Below are positions 21,644 through 33,500 of a stretch of 64,000 nt of DNA, piece by piece. The notes beneath the pieces were generated by a model that did not search any database, had not been told where the DNA came from, and was given only the letters and a program-made list of their open reading frames with translations. Position 1 is the first letter of the stretch; every line of letters starts with the position of its first letter. This DNA comes from Pogostemon cablin (taxonomy: Eukaryota; Streptophyta; Magnoliopsida; Lamiales; Lamiaceae): the NCBI GenBank assembly GCA_023678885.1, contig CM042985.1, positions 16,532,465-16,596,464 of the forward strand, read 5' to 3'. A program made the position numbers and the translations under genes.

Positions 21644-23122
21644 TTAATAATAATAGGAAATTTTCTCACGCCACGTGTCGTCTCTAGAGTTATTTATTCT
21701 ATGTATCAATTTTATATAGAGTTTGGTTGCTTACATGGAGTTTCTAAATATTATTCGTTTAAGTGTCAAAATAATAAGCGAATTTAATTAGATTTTATGT
21801 CACAATTATGTTAGAATTAAATATTGACGAACTTTTATATGTATTAATCATTTATTGCGTTAATTGTGCAATTTATCATAAATATTAATTATATGAATAT
21901 TATTATTTATTCAATTTTTTTTAGGTTGACTATAATTAATTAATTTAATTACTATAATGTATAATTACATAGCAGTTCACTATAAATATCTTTTTATGAA
22001 TTTCTGTTTATTCACATTGTCATTTTATATAATAATATATTTAAAAATCATTAAAAATAATTATAAGTGTGTAGGAATAATTTTAAAATTTAGTTATAAA
22101 ATTTAAAAAAATAAATTAGGATTATTAAATTCAAAACAAACATAATTTTATGCAAGTATATTTTGATTATGTTATTAAACTAAGGAATTTTTAACTTTTA
22201 GAATGATTAATTTTTTTAAAAGATTAATTTTTATGTATCTCAATAAAAGTATAAAACTTCACTAAATAGCAAATTTAAAGACAAATAATAATTTGTTACG
22301 ATTTAAAAGAGTATTAATTTGATGAGTAATAGTTTATCATTTAAATAATAAAAAAATGCAATGTGCAATGAATTGACAAAATAATTTGCTTTTATAAAAA
22401 TATTTAATTATTAATTTATTTTAATATATTATTATACATTAGCCAATATCATGGTATATTTATATTTATTTTGTTTTATATTTTTTTATCTATGTAAACT
22501 AAAAAAAATATTTTGATATAATTTAAATATATATTTTTCCATGTGATGAACGGGGTATAATACTATATTATATCATTTAAAAAAATAAAATTTAATATAC
22601 TATGTTATATGTTCTCAAAATAATTTGCATTATTACAATTATTTAATTATTACAAAATTATTAATTAACTTAATATATCAACATTCATATTTAATGAAAG
22701 ACGTGCATATCTCTATATTTTATTTTATTTTACATATATTTTTTACTTATTTAAATTTTAAAAATTATATTAATACAATTTAAAATTAGTAAAATTTTTC
22801 GTGCAACATAATACTAGTTACCACTAATTTGTAAGACTATATTAGGAAATAGCTAATGTAATGAATAAAAATGAATGTGTAATATGCAGTAATATTATAT
22901 AATATTAATACAACAGATTCTATGTTGGCCTGTGGGCGTTCCACTTAAAAAGTCTCTTTTTTTACACAGATGAAATTCACACACACCTATTAATATAATT
23001 AAAATATGTGGCTCATTCATAATCCTACAAATACAACTACTCACTACACATTAAATAATAATACTCCTTAATTCGTGTGCAAAAGCAAAAGACTCTCTTT
23101 AAGTTGGACGAGATGAATATTA
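21644..23122. other. Very AT-rich spacer
   Basis: Mostly A/T with long runs. A CGTGCAACATAATACTAGT string near 22800 resembles a decayed Helitron 3' end, but no partner was identified. No coding frame is supported. Confidence 0.5.
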
Positions 23123-23325
23123 CTCCCTCCATCCGGTTTTAAGGTATCAATTTACTTTTTGCACGTGAATTAAAGAGTATTATTATTATATATAAAGTGG
23201 GTAGTTGTATTAGAGAGAAGTGATGGGTCATATTGTGTACTTTTTTACTAAGTAGGGGGAAATGGATACTTTTGAAGCGGACACCAAAAATATTAAAATG
23301 GTTACCTTAAAAGCGGACGGAGGGA
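23123..23325. mobile_element. Stowaway-type MITE
   Basis: Inverted ends CTCCCTCCATCCG and CGGACGGAGGGA bound about 203 bp of non-coding DNA. The left flank is TA; the right flank is degraded. This is the signature of Stowaway (Tc1/mariner-related) MITEs. Confidence 0.78.
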
Positions 23326-23560
23326 ATGTTATTTGGCGTGACCTGAATGAGAGTGGGGTTTTAAAAATTGAATCTAGCCCACTGAAACGAATAAATATTG
23401 GGTACTTAGACTCAGTACTCTGAGCGTGGAGAAATTAATCAACTAATGGTAATATTCAAGCATCTCTTCTCCGCCAGCCACCACCACGCGGCCTCCTCGG
23501 CGGAGATTCTCAATTAATCTGGCCTAATCAACAAGGAAACAAAGTTGTAAGATTTCCTTA
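23326..23560. other. Short spacer with a GC-rich leader-like patch
   Basis: Around 23446-23517 a 23-codon frame (MVIFKHLFSASHHHAASSAE) overlaps a GC-rich patch with CTCCGCC/GGCGGAG hairpin arms. It could be the leader of the F-box relic downstream, but no link can be shown. Confidence 0.2.
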
Positions 23561-24521
23561 AGGTTGTGTTTGGATTGTGTCATTTCAAATCCAATGGATT
23601 TGAAAATGAGTGGATTTTAAATTCTTTGAATTTTAAATTAATTCATTTGAATTCCAATATTTAATAAATTATGAATTTTTGAAAGAATTTCAAATCCATA
23701 ATTCAAAAATTATTTTTAAAATAGAATTTTATATATGATAAATAAAAATAAAATTTTTATTATATTAAATATTAAAATCTAAAATTTTATTAAAAATAAT
23801 TTTTTGAGAGAAAACTCTACCACTCAACCTACCCCTACCCACTCCCATCCACCCCACCCCAAAATTTTTTTTTTAAAATAAAAATTTAAATTTTTATTAT
23901 TTGAATAATAAAATTATTACCATCCAGCCCTATCCCTACCCACCTCCTCACCCAACACCACCCCACCCCAATCTCTTTTATATAAAAATCTAGATTTTAA
24001 TATTTAAAAAATAAAATTTAAAATTTTATTAATTTTTTTTTGGGGTGGGTGGGGGTGGTGGAGGGGGATGAGGGTTGTGTTGGGTGGTAATATTTTTATT
24101 ATTTAAATATTTAAAATCTAAAATTTTATAAAAAAAAATTGTTTTGGAGTAGGGTGGGGGGATGGGTGGTCGGGGTTGGGGGTAGGGGGTAGGCTGGGTG
24201 GTAGAGTTTAAAACATAAAATATAGTGTGTGTGTGTATATATATATTAATTAATTTATTGATTTTATATACTATTTTTATATATTAATATATCAATTACA
24301 CAACAATGGAAGGATTTCAAATAACACGGTTTCAGTGATGATTTGAAATCCATTAAAAACAACTAAAAAAATTCAAAATTAAATCCATAATTTGAAATAC
24401 ATTGATTTAAAATCTTGGATTTATAAATCCATTGATTTCAAGTGTTATCCAAACATGATGAAGGGATTTGAGGAAAGGATTTATAAATCCCTCCTCATAT
24501 CCTTCCATCCAAACACAACCT
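23561..24521. mobile_element. Foldback-type element with 15-bp terminal inverted repeats
   Basis: It opens with AGGTTGTGTTTGGAT and closes with the exact complement ATCCAAACACAACCT. The halves are roughly inverted copies: a C-rich left arm (CCACCCCACCCC words, 23820-23980) mirrors a G-rich right arm (GGGGTGGGTGGGGGTGG, 24030-24205). Both arms carry ATTTGAAATCC-type words near the ends. About 961 bp, no coding capacity, no clear target duplication. Confidence 0.72.
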
Positions 24522-24904
24522 AAATGTAATTTGTCTTGAGGATGCCCTAAAAAAATCGTAAATTTTGATTACTTTTGGGGTTATACAGAAGACATAATTC
24601 TACAATAAGTGTTTATAGATGTATGTATATATATGTATGTACTCGCTTTTTGATTCCATGGAATAAGCAGTTTTTCTTTTGATAAATTCACTAGCTATTA
24701 TTAATGTGTTCTTGCATTGAAATTAAGATGTTATGTTGGTGGTTCAGTTATATGTGCCAGTCAGTTTGATGCAGTGCTCTTTAATTTGTGATGCATAACA
24801 TGTTTAAAGGCAAAAATTGAAAATATTTGGTAAAAATAAGTGATGTAGATTGAAAGAAATAGTATAATTAGAGCAGTTCATGACAAAAACTTAATCTTAT
24901 GTAG
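24522..24904. other. Spacer upstream of the F-box relic
   Basis: AT-rich, no frame or repeat recognised; it may hold the old promoter of the F-box relic. Confidence 0.45.
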
Positions 24905-26031
24905 ATGACTGGGGGCAGTTATACATCTAGGAGCCGCTCTTATTATTTTAGGAGTTGCAAAAGGATGAGGCCATAAAATCTAGTGTCTCTCCTAGATGAG
25001 ATGTTATTTGAAATTCTTGATCGTCTCTTTGCTAAGATGTGTATGAGCTAGCTAGGCCTTTATGTCGGGTGTGGTACCATTTGATTCATACCCACTACTT
25101 TGTATATGCACACCTTCATCATGCAACTCCTGGACTTCTTTGTTAGAATACCGATAAGTATGACGATGCAATTTTTATTTCTTATCAACGTGGCCAAATT
25201 GAATTATCCAAGTTTGGTTACTATTTCACCTGTGGAGTTTGGGCTAGTTGTAATGGTTTGATTTTGGGTTATGTAAGCCATGAAAATAATGTTTATATTG
25301 TAAATCCTGCAACCAAGAAACACTTTGTTCTCTCTCCACTATCTTATAGTATTTGATAGGAGTTCTCTTCCTGGCATGGCTTACGCTTTTGCTTCCATGA
25401 AGTTAAAAGTGTTTATAACGGTGTTTCCTGACAAAGCATTAAATTTGAAATGGACATGTTATATATTAACTATCGGAGTGGATAAGGATTGGAGGAAGCT
25501 ATCTACTAAAAATTTATCTCCTGCAACTGAGGAACTAATAGACTCTACACCGTACACGACGGAAGGTTATATGCATTGAACTACACCATTCACTCACGAA
25601 GTTGTGACTTTGAATGTAGGGACTGAGGTCCTCACGATGGCTCCTTATCCACTGCCTCAAATTTTTAAAGTGGGAAGTGAAAAAGTATTTTATATATCGA
25701 CAAAATGACATTTATCATTGTTGATTGCCACTAGGAAACTTTTTGGGAGGGTTGGGAGATGAAACCAGAAAGTGGAGAATGGAGAAAACTGCCTAGCATT
25801 GATTTGGAAGCTCAGAAAGTCAGGTTAAAAAGTTAGGATATAAAGACAATGCATCTAGTTGGTTGGTTAAATTACCCAGAGGTGTTGGTCTTGGCTATTT
25901 CCTACGATGATCCTGCATGTTGTTTCTACAATCTTCGTACGTATATAATCGACTCGATCCACATACCTTTTAGTAGCACGCGGTATCACTTTACAGTCCA
26001 TAAGCGCAGTCTGGTGTGGATGGATGCATGA
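24905..26031 (+). pseudogene. F-box protein with F-box-associated domain (decayed)
   Basis: Readable pieces on the plus strand, in correct order but in different frames: a possible N-terminus from 24905 (MTGGSYTSRSRSYYF); an F-box core near 24988 (LLDEMLFEILDRLFAK); a beta-propeller-like body around 25140-25330 (NVYIVNPATKKHFVLSPL read in pieces); 25325-25579; and a C-terminal F-box-associated segment at 25849-26031 (DDPACCFYNLRTYIIDSI, then a stop). Plant F-box proteins of this type recruit targets to SCF ubiquitin ligases. Multiple frameshifts and stops make this a dead copy. No introns are evident. Confidence 0.75.
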
Positions 26032-28223
26032 GTAGCTGGATGACTTTGAAGGAAAAACATAAGAGTTTGCTTCTTTTTGTTTATTAAACTTGTTGCTTGT
26101 CTAAATGATGATATATAGTATAATGGAACTGATAATTTGTTGCAGTTAACTTATGCATGATGTGGATCTACTTTTTCCCTATCAGTACAACTTCTACTTC
26201 ATTTTGCGTATGTAACTTCATGCTCATTCCAAACAATTTTATTTTATATCTATCTATAATAAAGGTGTTAAAATAAACGAGTTGCTCGATAGTAAGATTC
26301 GGCTTGACTTGTGACTACTCGAGTTCAAGTTAGTCTAATACTCGTTACATTGTCGAGTCAAGCACGGCTTGACTCGTTATGGCTAGATGATGATTATGAT
26401 AATAATAATAATTAATATAATAAATATTATATATGATATTAATAATAATTATTAAATGTAATATTAAATATAAAACTTACTATTAATTAAAATTCGGCTT
26501 GGTTAGACTCTTCTTGTTCGTTAAGACTTGAAAGCTTGACTAGTTTGTTTAATGAGTCGAGTTGAGCTTGAGCTCGCTTATAGGCTTGTTATCCAATCGA
26601 GACCTCGAGTATGCACTACGCAATTCCCTCATCTTGTTTAACAAGCCTATCTATATACTCCCTCCGTCTTATACTACCCTTCACACTTTTCTTTTTCGTC
26701 CTTCCAACACCACCCTTCACACCCAAAAGAAGAAAACACCACTTTATTCAATAACTTCAAAAGTTACTTTGGTTTCAAATTCTCTACTCACTTTTCGCAC
26801 ACATATCATTACTTTATATATTTTTTTTATTATACTAGTTATCTTGGCACCTTACTCTGTAAGGTGTTAACCCAACTTTTTGTATTATTTTTCATATGAA
26901 TAATTAGTACTCTATTTATTATCATAATGTATTAAAAGTGGCTAAGTAAGTGTTAATATTTTTTCCCATTTTATCCCCACTTATAATTCTTTACAACATT
27001 TTCACCCTTTACTTATTATATTAAAATTTATAATATATTAGAAGTGACATTATTAATTAATTACAAAATAAAAATGTGATGACTTTTCATTATCCATATT
27101 CATAATCATAATCATATCATAATATAATAATATATATAACTTCATGTGACTCTTGAGTTTTTAACTTAATTCAACTATAAGTAAATTTCAAGCAATTCTT
27201 GAGTTTCATGTTTATCACCTATATATATTAACTTACATTTTGGCATAAGCAAGCATGTTATTTTACAATTTCGTGCCTCAAATGCTTTATTTCTTTAAGC
27301 AATAAGATGCATACCAACATCATCAAAGCTTTTTGTTGGAGGTGAGTAATCCTATGACTATGATGATTAATTGACTTATTTCCATGTTTTAATGTATATG
27401 ACTTCACTGTTACTGCAGATCCCTCATACAATATGGATGAAATCAATAGAACGGAAACTTTCTCCTCATATACAGTATAAAAAAGTAGTTGATTAAGTAT
27501 TTTCTTTCTAAGAGTTTTGAGTTTGATAGGATTCTTCCCTACACTTAACAAGTTTATAGAAATTATTATTTTTATTATTGAAGTTACAAAAATATTGAAG
27601 TAGTAATCCATTTGATGATTAAAACATTCAACTTTCGGAACTGGATCAATTGAGAACCACTCAAACAATAACTTCTTTGATTGTCAACATTCATCTTATA
27701 TGTTACTATTAAATTTTTATTCTTTTAATTAAAAAAAGAATTGCAAAAGTCATTATAGACTTTGAGATTGGTTATTATTGAACAAACACAACCTCTTCAA
27801 CTATAGAATGTATATGATCTGGTTTCATGAGCAACATCATCAAACCCCAACCGTGAATTTTGACACAGTTGATCAAGTACTCAGTGAAGTATTGGAAAAC
27901 AAAGAGAGAATGGAATGATGAAAATCTCAAGAACTGCAAGTTGGTGGAGTGAAGTCCAAGTGCATCCTCATCAAAATACAAAAAATTCCAATTCCTTGAT
28001 GTTGGCCAGAATGTGTATATATCTTAATTCAGTTACTTTTTTTTATCACTTTCATGTTTTAAATATAATTTTGACATATATAATTTCTACAACTAATTGT
28101 AAATCACTCCTAAAGATGATGTATTTCATATCATAAATATAAAAATAAAAACTTAAATTAAACGATATATTTAAAACATAAGAAGTGAAAAAGTTACAAA
28201 ATAACCAAAAATCAATGGGTATT

Positions 28224-28228
<5 letters not shown>
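26032..28228. other. AT-rich spacer with a half MITE
   Basis: A lone TACTCCCTCCGTC end at 26656 looks like one end of a Stowaway element whose other end is not found. Words such as CTCGAGTTCAAG and GAGTCGAGTTGAGCTTGAGC at 26280-26600 suggest an old inverted-repeat element. Minus-strand frames at 27258-27668 and 27775-27981 match nothing I recognise. Confidence 0.45.

Positions 28229-28270
<42 letters not shown>
28229..28270. repeat. (AT)n microsatellite, 42 bp
   Basis: Uninterrupted AT dinucleotides. Confidence 0.95.
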
Positions 28271-28274
<4 letters not shown>

Positions 28275-28948
28275 CTCTTTTATTGATCTTTGAATTTGAA
28301 TATAAGATACTACTTTAAAATTTTGAGGCTAAAAGAGATTCGAAGATAAACTTTATTAATGTCATATTGATATGTATGATACGAAATTTTGGATTTTATA
28401 AAATCAATATAATTATTAGTACATTATATATATGAGTATATTTATATATATAAAATTATACATTTATTTTAATAATTGATCAACATTTTTATTCTTTTAA
28501 CTCAACGACAATTTAAATTAAGGATACTTAATTAATAAATGACGTGATATAGAGCACATTATTGTATTTGTTTGGAAAGTAGAGATGAATTAGGGTGGAA
28601 GGTGTTTAGTGTACTTAATTTTTCAAAATTTAATAGCAAACTTGATTTATGTGTTGGCTGGTTTGTAAGTATATAAGGGGATTTAAAAAAAGGGTGAGGA
28701 TTTTAAAAAAATAATAATCAAATTTTAAAATAAAAAATAAACACAGCCTATGGTAGCGGAAGTTGATCTCATTTCACGCGAGTATCTGCCTTTTACCGTA
28801 AATTAATAAATTATAAAATGAAGTTTTAATATAATTAATAAATAATTGATTTGCATAAGTTATTGATTATTGTATTGAAAATATGACTTTGAATTAAAAA
28901 AATTATCATAAAAGTAAAAAAAACATCGTGAAGTATAACGTGCATGCG
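28271..28948. other. AT-rich spacer, possibly Helitron body
   Basis: Non-coding sequence leading into the Helitron-type 3' terminus at 28949-28975. If that terminus is real, some of this is Helitron interior; the 5' end was not located. Confidence 0.4.
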
Positions 28949-28975
28949 ACGTGCGTTGCACGTATAAAAAACTAG
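28949..28975 (+). mobile_element. Helitron-type 3' terminus
   Basis: A hairpin, ACGTGCGTTGCACGT, is followed by a short A-rich spacer and CTAG, with T as the next base. This is the usual 3' end of plant Helitrons, which insert between A and T. No Rep/helicase coding sequence is nearby, so any element is non-autonomous. Confidence 0.6.
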
Positions 28976-29805
28976 TCACTTAAAATAAGGCTATTTTATT
29001 ATTTTTTTCTTATTATTATATTTTTCGTAATAATTTTTAATAGTATTGGAGTAAATATTGGTAGGCCTTCGTGAATTTTAAAATGAATACCAATAGAGAA
29101 ATTTTAAAACAGTGGATGAGAATAACCAAATATATAACCAAGAAATAAAATACAATAATTAAACATTGGATTTGGTGATTATGTTAAACTTATTAAATGC
29201 TCCATGTCAAAATACATGCTTATATACATTGTTCTGTTATAAAATGGTATGACAGAGACAAAAAAAAAATCAGAATATGAAAATGTTATTAATTCCATTG
29301 GCCATTAACATTTCTCCATCACAAAGCAAGTAAAAAGTGGACATCATTCACGAAAGTTTATAGTACGAAATCTATCGGCGTTATTTTACAATCCATTGGC
29401 GTTTTCATTTTTGGAGGAGTACTGAAAAATTTGGGTTCATCAATAAGGGCATGCTTGGTTAAAAAATGGGAATGACAATGGAAATGAAAGTGATTTAGAC
29501 ATCAATGGCAATGAGAATGGTAATTACATTGTTAGTGCTTGGTTCAAAATTATGTAATGGGTATCACTATGATTGATGATGCTTGGTTCACTTAAAATAT
29601 AATAATGGTAATCAATTTTGATTTTTTTCCCTTCTCTTTTATTTGATTTTTTTTCCTTCTCTAATGTAATCAACATAATAAATAATAATAAATCAAACTC
29701 TCCATAATAATATTTGTCTACACATCAAATTAATTTTTAAAAATTAATACAAAATATTAACATTGGAATAAAATGAACTTTGTGAAAGAATATGATTGCT
29801 TCACC
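28976..29805. other. AT-rich spacer
   Basis: No gene recognised. Near 29450-29590 the word GCATGCTTGGTT and its relative GATGCTTGGTTC recur, suggesting an old MITE. Confidence 0.4.
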
Positions 29806-30077
29806 AAATGAGAGCCGATTAACAGAGCTTTCTCACTTGGGTATAACCCTCTGACTCGACCGTGCACATTTTCCATTTGGTCCACCCACCTAGAAAAAAA
29901 GAAGTGTTAACATTGATTTTAGTTTATAAGTTGAGGATGATAAGAACTGAGGAAGCAATTACGAAAATCTTACGTCTGCAATCCTGCCTCTTCCATCCAT
30001 CTTTGGATAAGGATTCCTGCTCGAACAGAAGCAGGGGACTGAAAAGTCCTCTCCAAGAATCCTTCTGAATCATTCAC
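29806..30077 (-). pseudogene. Allantoate deiminase (amidohydrolase)-like, two exons
   Basis: Two minus-strand exons with consensus splice sites. Exon 29974-30077 reads NDSEGFLERTFQSPASVRAG, then RWMEEAGLQ, and ends at C|GTAAG. After an 84-bp intron, exon 29806-29889 reads WVDQMENVHGRV, then EKALLIGSH. These are hallmark segments of the M20-type, Mn-dependent enzymes of plant ureide breakdown (allantoate deiminase or its close relative ureidoglycolate hydrolase). GSH is the start of the GSHxDT metal-binding motif, but the match ends there. Upstream and downstream exons were not found; Copia-2 starts 64 bp upstream. It is a truncated relic, and which of the two related enzymes it came from is uncertain. 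Confidence 0.75.
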
Positions 30078-30141
30078 CTGATCAAACGCCAAAGTAACTT
30101 GACAAAAATCACATCTTTGCAGATATATTTTATATTCAAGG

Positions 30142-31339
30142 TGTTGGATTGTATACTAAAAGTCTAGCTTTAGTATGAACAATGTTATAACAATATTTGA
30201 AATGAGAATCATATGATCAAATGATTGCATCTTATAATTTATTTATATGCGTGATGCAATAGTCCATTTACTTTATACTGTAGATAATATGTTGTGCGAC
30301 CACACGCGGAAGATCATATTATCGGTTTCCTTATAAAGTATAAACAGATGCTCACAACCGAGATAGATGGGGGCTCTCTATCGGTATGGTTGTAGTGTGA
30401 TTTAGTATTAGTTTGTCTTGACTATAAAATCACATTAGTATGCTTTGTGCATATTGAGTAGGATCGTCTGAGATCGTTCGTCTTATACTGACTATATAGT
30501 AGAACTTGATCTCTGTTATTATGGAAGTTTGTGCTCTTAATCCCTATACAATAACCTCCACACGTAGGGCAGTATGTATTTCTTTGATTCATCAATGGGT
30601 GAGATTTATAAGTATTAAATCAACAAACTCGGTGAGTTGGGAAATAGTGTTGTATCTATGGTGTGCTGTTGATTGTAGAAGGAATCCATGTCCAACATAG
30701 GTTGATGATGTCCCCTTGAGGAGCTCATAAGGTTTATCATGTAAATCTTTCAAGTGGATTAATTTTCGGCATGATAATAAGGTTGAGTGGTACTACTCTC
30801 GGATGAGATATTAATTAATTTGAGTTGTCAGTAACTTAATTAATTAATGGGCATTGTATATCTTAAACATGGGGAGACTTCGGGCTCATAATAAGAAGGA
30901 GCCCAAAACGTAATTTTGGGTTGGAGTGGGTAGTGCAGTAATAATAATTTAGTGGAATTTATTATTATTATTGGATTAAATATAAGCTTTGGGCTAAGCT
31001 TGGATATTTAATCCAATGGAGGCCCAACTCCAATTCTCCTCCTGATCCCTGCTGTAGCCCAGTATATAAGTGAACTCAGCCTCTTGGAACCCTAAGTTTT
31101 CCTGCGCCTCTTTTGACCTGAGAAGGGAAAGAAGCAGATTGAGAGATCCTGTAGACTGTTGCCCACACAACAGCAGGATCACACTTGGGACATACAGTAG
31201 AAGATTAGAGGTAGTTCTCTGCAGCGATTCATCCTCTACATCGACCCAGAAGTATGGTAAACATTTTTTAATTGCTTCCGCTGATTGTTTGCCTGTTATC
31301 CTAATGATCACGTTGATCCACACGATCCAATTGCCAACA
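30142..31339 (+). mobile_element. Copia-2 5' LTR
   Basis: It starts TGTTGGATTGTATACTAAAA and ends CCAATTGCCAACA. TATATAAG at 31063-31070 is preceded by GGCCCA and GAGCCCA words and followed by a telo-box-like AACCCTAA (31088-31095). Confidence 0.93.
31063..31070 (+). promoter_or_regulatory. TATA box of the Copia-2 5' LTR
   Basis: TATATAAG, conserved in the other two LTRs of this family (49570-49577 and 63277-63284). AACCCTAA lies 17 bp downstream and GGCCCAAC about 42 bp upstream. Confidence 0.65.
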
Positions 31340-31341
31340 AT

Positions 31342-31353
31342 TTGTATCAGAGC
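31342..31353 (+). promoter_or_regulatory. Copia-2 primer-binding site (initiator Met tRNA)
   Basis: TTGTATCAGAGC, one mismatch from TGGTATCAGAGC, the complement of the plant initiator tRNA-Met 3' end, 2 bp after the LTR. Confidence 0.85.
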
Positions 31354-32383
31354 GTTGGTTTCTTGGTGAAACATGATTTGTAAGGATGGGGTTTTTGTGA
31401 TTATTTGATTAAATGAATATAATCTGAATTAATCGCATGTTGAGCAGTTAGTCTGTATGTGAATATGTGATTGAAGTTTAACTTTGTAATCGCATATTGC
31501 TTTGTGATCTATTGTTGTGATTAGAAGTCAGTGTTTTTCTTCTTTGATTGCATACACGGTACACACTTATTGTTCATACATACACAAAGAAAATTCATCA
31601 GTCAACTGTATCATTTGAATCACACACGCACACCCTGATCGATGGGTTTTTCATCCGGCGATCAGTGAATATTGGAGGTTACATACAGATCAGTCAGGCG
31701 CCGACAGGTACGAGTGACGGCGGCGCGTGGTGTCTGGAAATCGAAAGCGATGGCGGTAGGCATGGTCTGCTGGATCGATCTGTTACGGCGGCACTGGAAA
31801 TGGCAAAAACAAGGCGGTGACTGGGCGGCGCTGGAGGTGGCGGATGACTGACCAGCGCCGATTTTCTATGCCCGGTGGCTTCGGCTGAGTCCAGTGGGTG
31901 GCTTTTGGCAATCCTCTGCGACGAGGATTGGAGTGTGCGTTGTGCGCGGCTACTCGGCCGCGCGGCGGCGTTGAACTCCGTCGCGTCTCGCTGAAGTATC
32001 GCGTTTAGCAGATCTGGGATGTCTGCATGTGAAAATCTTGATCGACAGTTAGCGTGGCAGGCGGGAGCGACTATCGAGCTTGAACGACTGACGGCTGACG
32101 GCTGACAGTGCGGCTCCGGTTGGCTGTCGACGGTGGCTACCGGGAGTATTGGGTCTGCTGAATCTGGGCGGTATCTGACGTTTGTGGCATTCCGGTCACG
32201 GTGTCCTGACGGTGCGATTCCGATGGTCTCTGGGTGGCGGCGCCGGCGGCAGCGACACCTGGATGCACCGGCAGTAGTTCGTTTCCGGTGGTTGTGGCTA
32301 GACCTCCGGCAGCAGCTGCTTGATGTGGGCGGCTGGATTGCGGCTGACCAGGTGTGTGGAGGCTGCAATAGGGCAGCATTTCA

Positions 32384-32768
32384 AGGGCCCAATATCTTGG
32401 TTTTGGGCTTCCTTGATGGGCTGTGGATTTTGGCTCCCCTTTGGACCGATTCAATTTGGTTTTGGGCTGGATTTAAAGGCCCAATTTTAATTGAAACCTT
32501 AAGGGCTCTAATTTTTTTTAATTTGGTTTTGGGCTATTGGGCCCAATTTTAATTAATGATAATGGGCTGCTGGACTAATTAATTTAATTAATTGTGAGTA
32601 ATGGGCCAAGCATGATAAATTAATTTTATTAATGGACTAATTTTGTGCTAGTGGGCTTGGTGGACTTAATTTGATTTTGGGCTAAGATTATGGGCCATGG
32701 ATAATGGGCTTGATTAATTATTTAATCTGCTGCTCATTTTGTGCTTATTTGTTGCTCTTGGGCCCAAA
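32384..32768 (+). promoter_or_regulatory. Cluster of about 14 TGGGCY (site II / TCP-type) motifs
   Basis: TGGGCT or TGGGCC (or the complement) recurs about 14 times in 385 bp, mostly on the plus strand, separated by AT-rich spacers. Such motifs are bound by TCP factors in plant housekeeping promoters. Whether they act here is inference. Confidence 0.6.
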
Positions 32769-33036
32769 TTGATTGATCCACTAATTATGCAATTAATTAA
32801 TGATATATAACTGATTAATTGATTTAATTGTCAATTATTGTTATATATGTGAAAGGCATGTTCTATGTGATTTATTTATTTAAATTGCTGTTAATAGAAG
32901 CATGCTATTATGTATATTTTATTTCTAAATATTATATGCATGTTAAAAACCCTCGGTATTAAATAACTAAGTGGGAGAGGGGATTGGTAATTAATTCTCG
33001 CGGCCTCCATTATTGGTTTGTAAGTGATGTGAGTAA

Positions 33037-33250
33037 ACTTGCGCGTTGGCAATAGAGCCTTTCTCCCTAACGGATGAGTTTATTCACGGATCACTGGTAC
33101 AAACTTCTTTAAATAATTATTGTTTGTAATGTGATGCATATGGACTTGCGCATTGGCTATAGTGCCTTCCTCCCTAACGGATGAGCTTATATGCAGTTCA
33201 CTAGTACAAACTTATATAATTGATGGTTGTAGAAAGTTATCTGAGCGCGT
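33037..33250 (+). repeat. Two 107-bp tandem units in the Copia-2 leader
   Basis: Units begin at 33037 and 33144 with ACTTGCGC, share CTCCCTAACGGATGAG, and end in AGTACAAACTT-like words. Confidence 0.78.
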
Positions 33251-33500
33251 GTGTACTTCTCTAACAGTAAGGCACATAAGCTTTGGCAGCGGACTTGGGA
33301 TCAAATAATGGTGTACACTTAGATGTGAATAATTAGTATCCTCCCCAACGGAGTCACTGCTATTATTTACATGGCTAAAGAGGAACCGACTATTAATTAT
33401 TTTGTCATAAAGTTAGGTTGACAAATAAAATTAATGGGTAAAACCTTCTCTTGTAAATGTTCGGGTTTGTAAACGTCCACCCTAACGTGGCTTGCAGACT

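Larger units (their letters stand above)
31354..33500 (+). mobile_element. Copia-2 long untranslated leader
   Basis: About 2.1 kb without gag motifs. It contains a GC-rich island (31690-32380) that breaks sharply with the surrounding AT-rich sequence, a cluster of TGGGCY motifs (32384-32768) and a 107-bp tandem pair (33037-33250). A 224-codon minus-strand frame across the GC island is rich in Arg, Ser and Pro and looks like compositional chance. Confidence 0.65.

Noticed and set aside
27258..27981. Minus-strand frames that might be an F-box/FBD relic
   Set aside because: Only vague Leu-rich resemblance with no recognisable motif; recorded as spacer.
31694..32368. 224-codon minus-strand open frame in the Copia-2 leader
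   Set aside because: Rich in Arg, Ser, Pro and His with no motif. It lies in a GC-rich block where stops are rare by composition, so it is probably chance.
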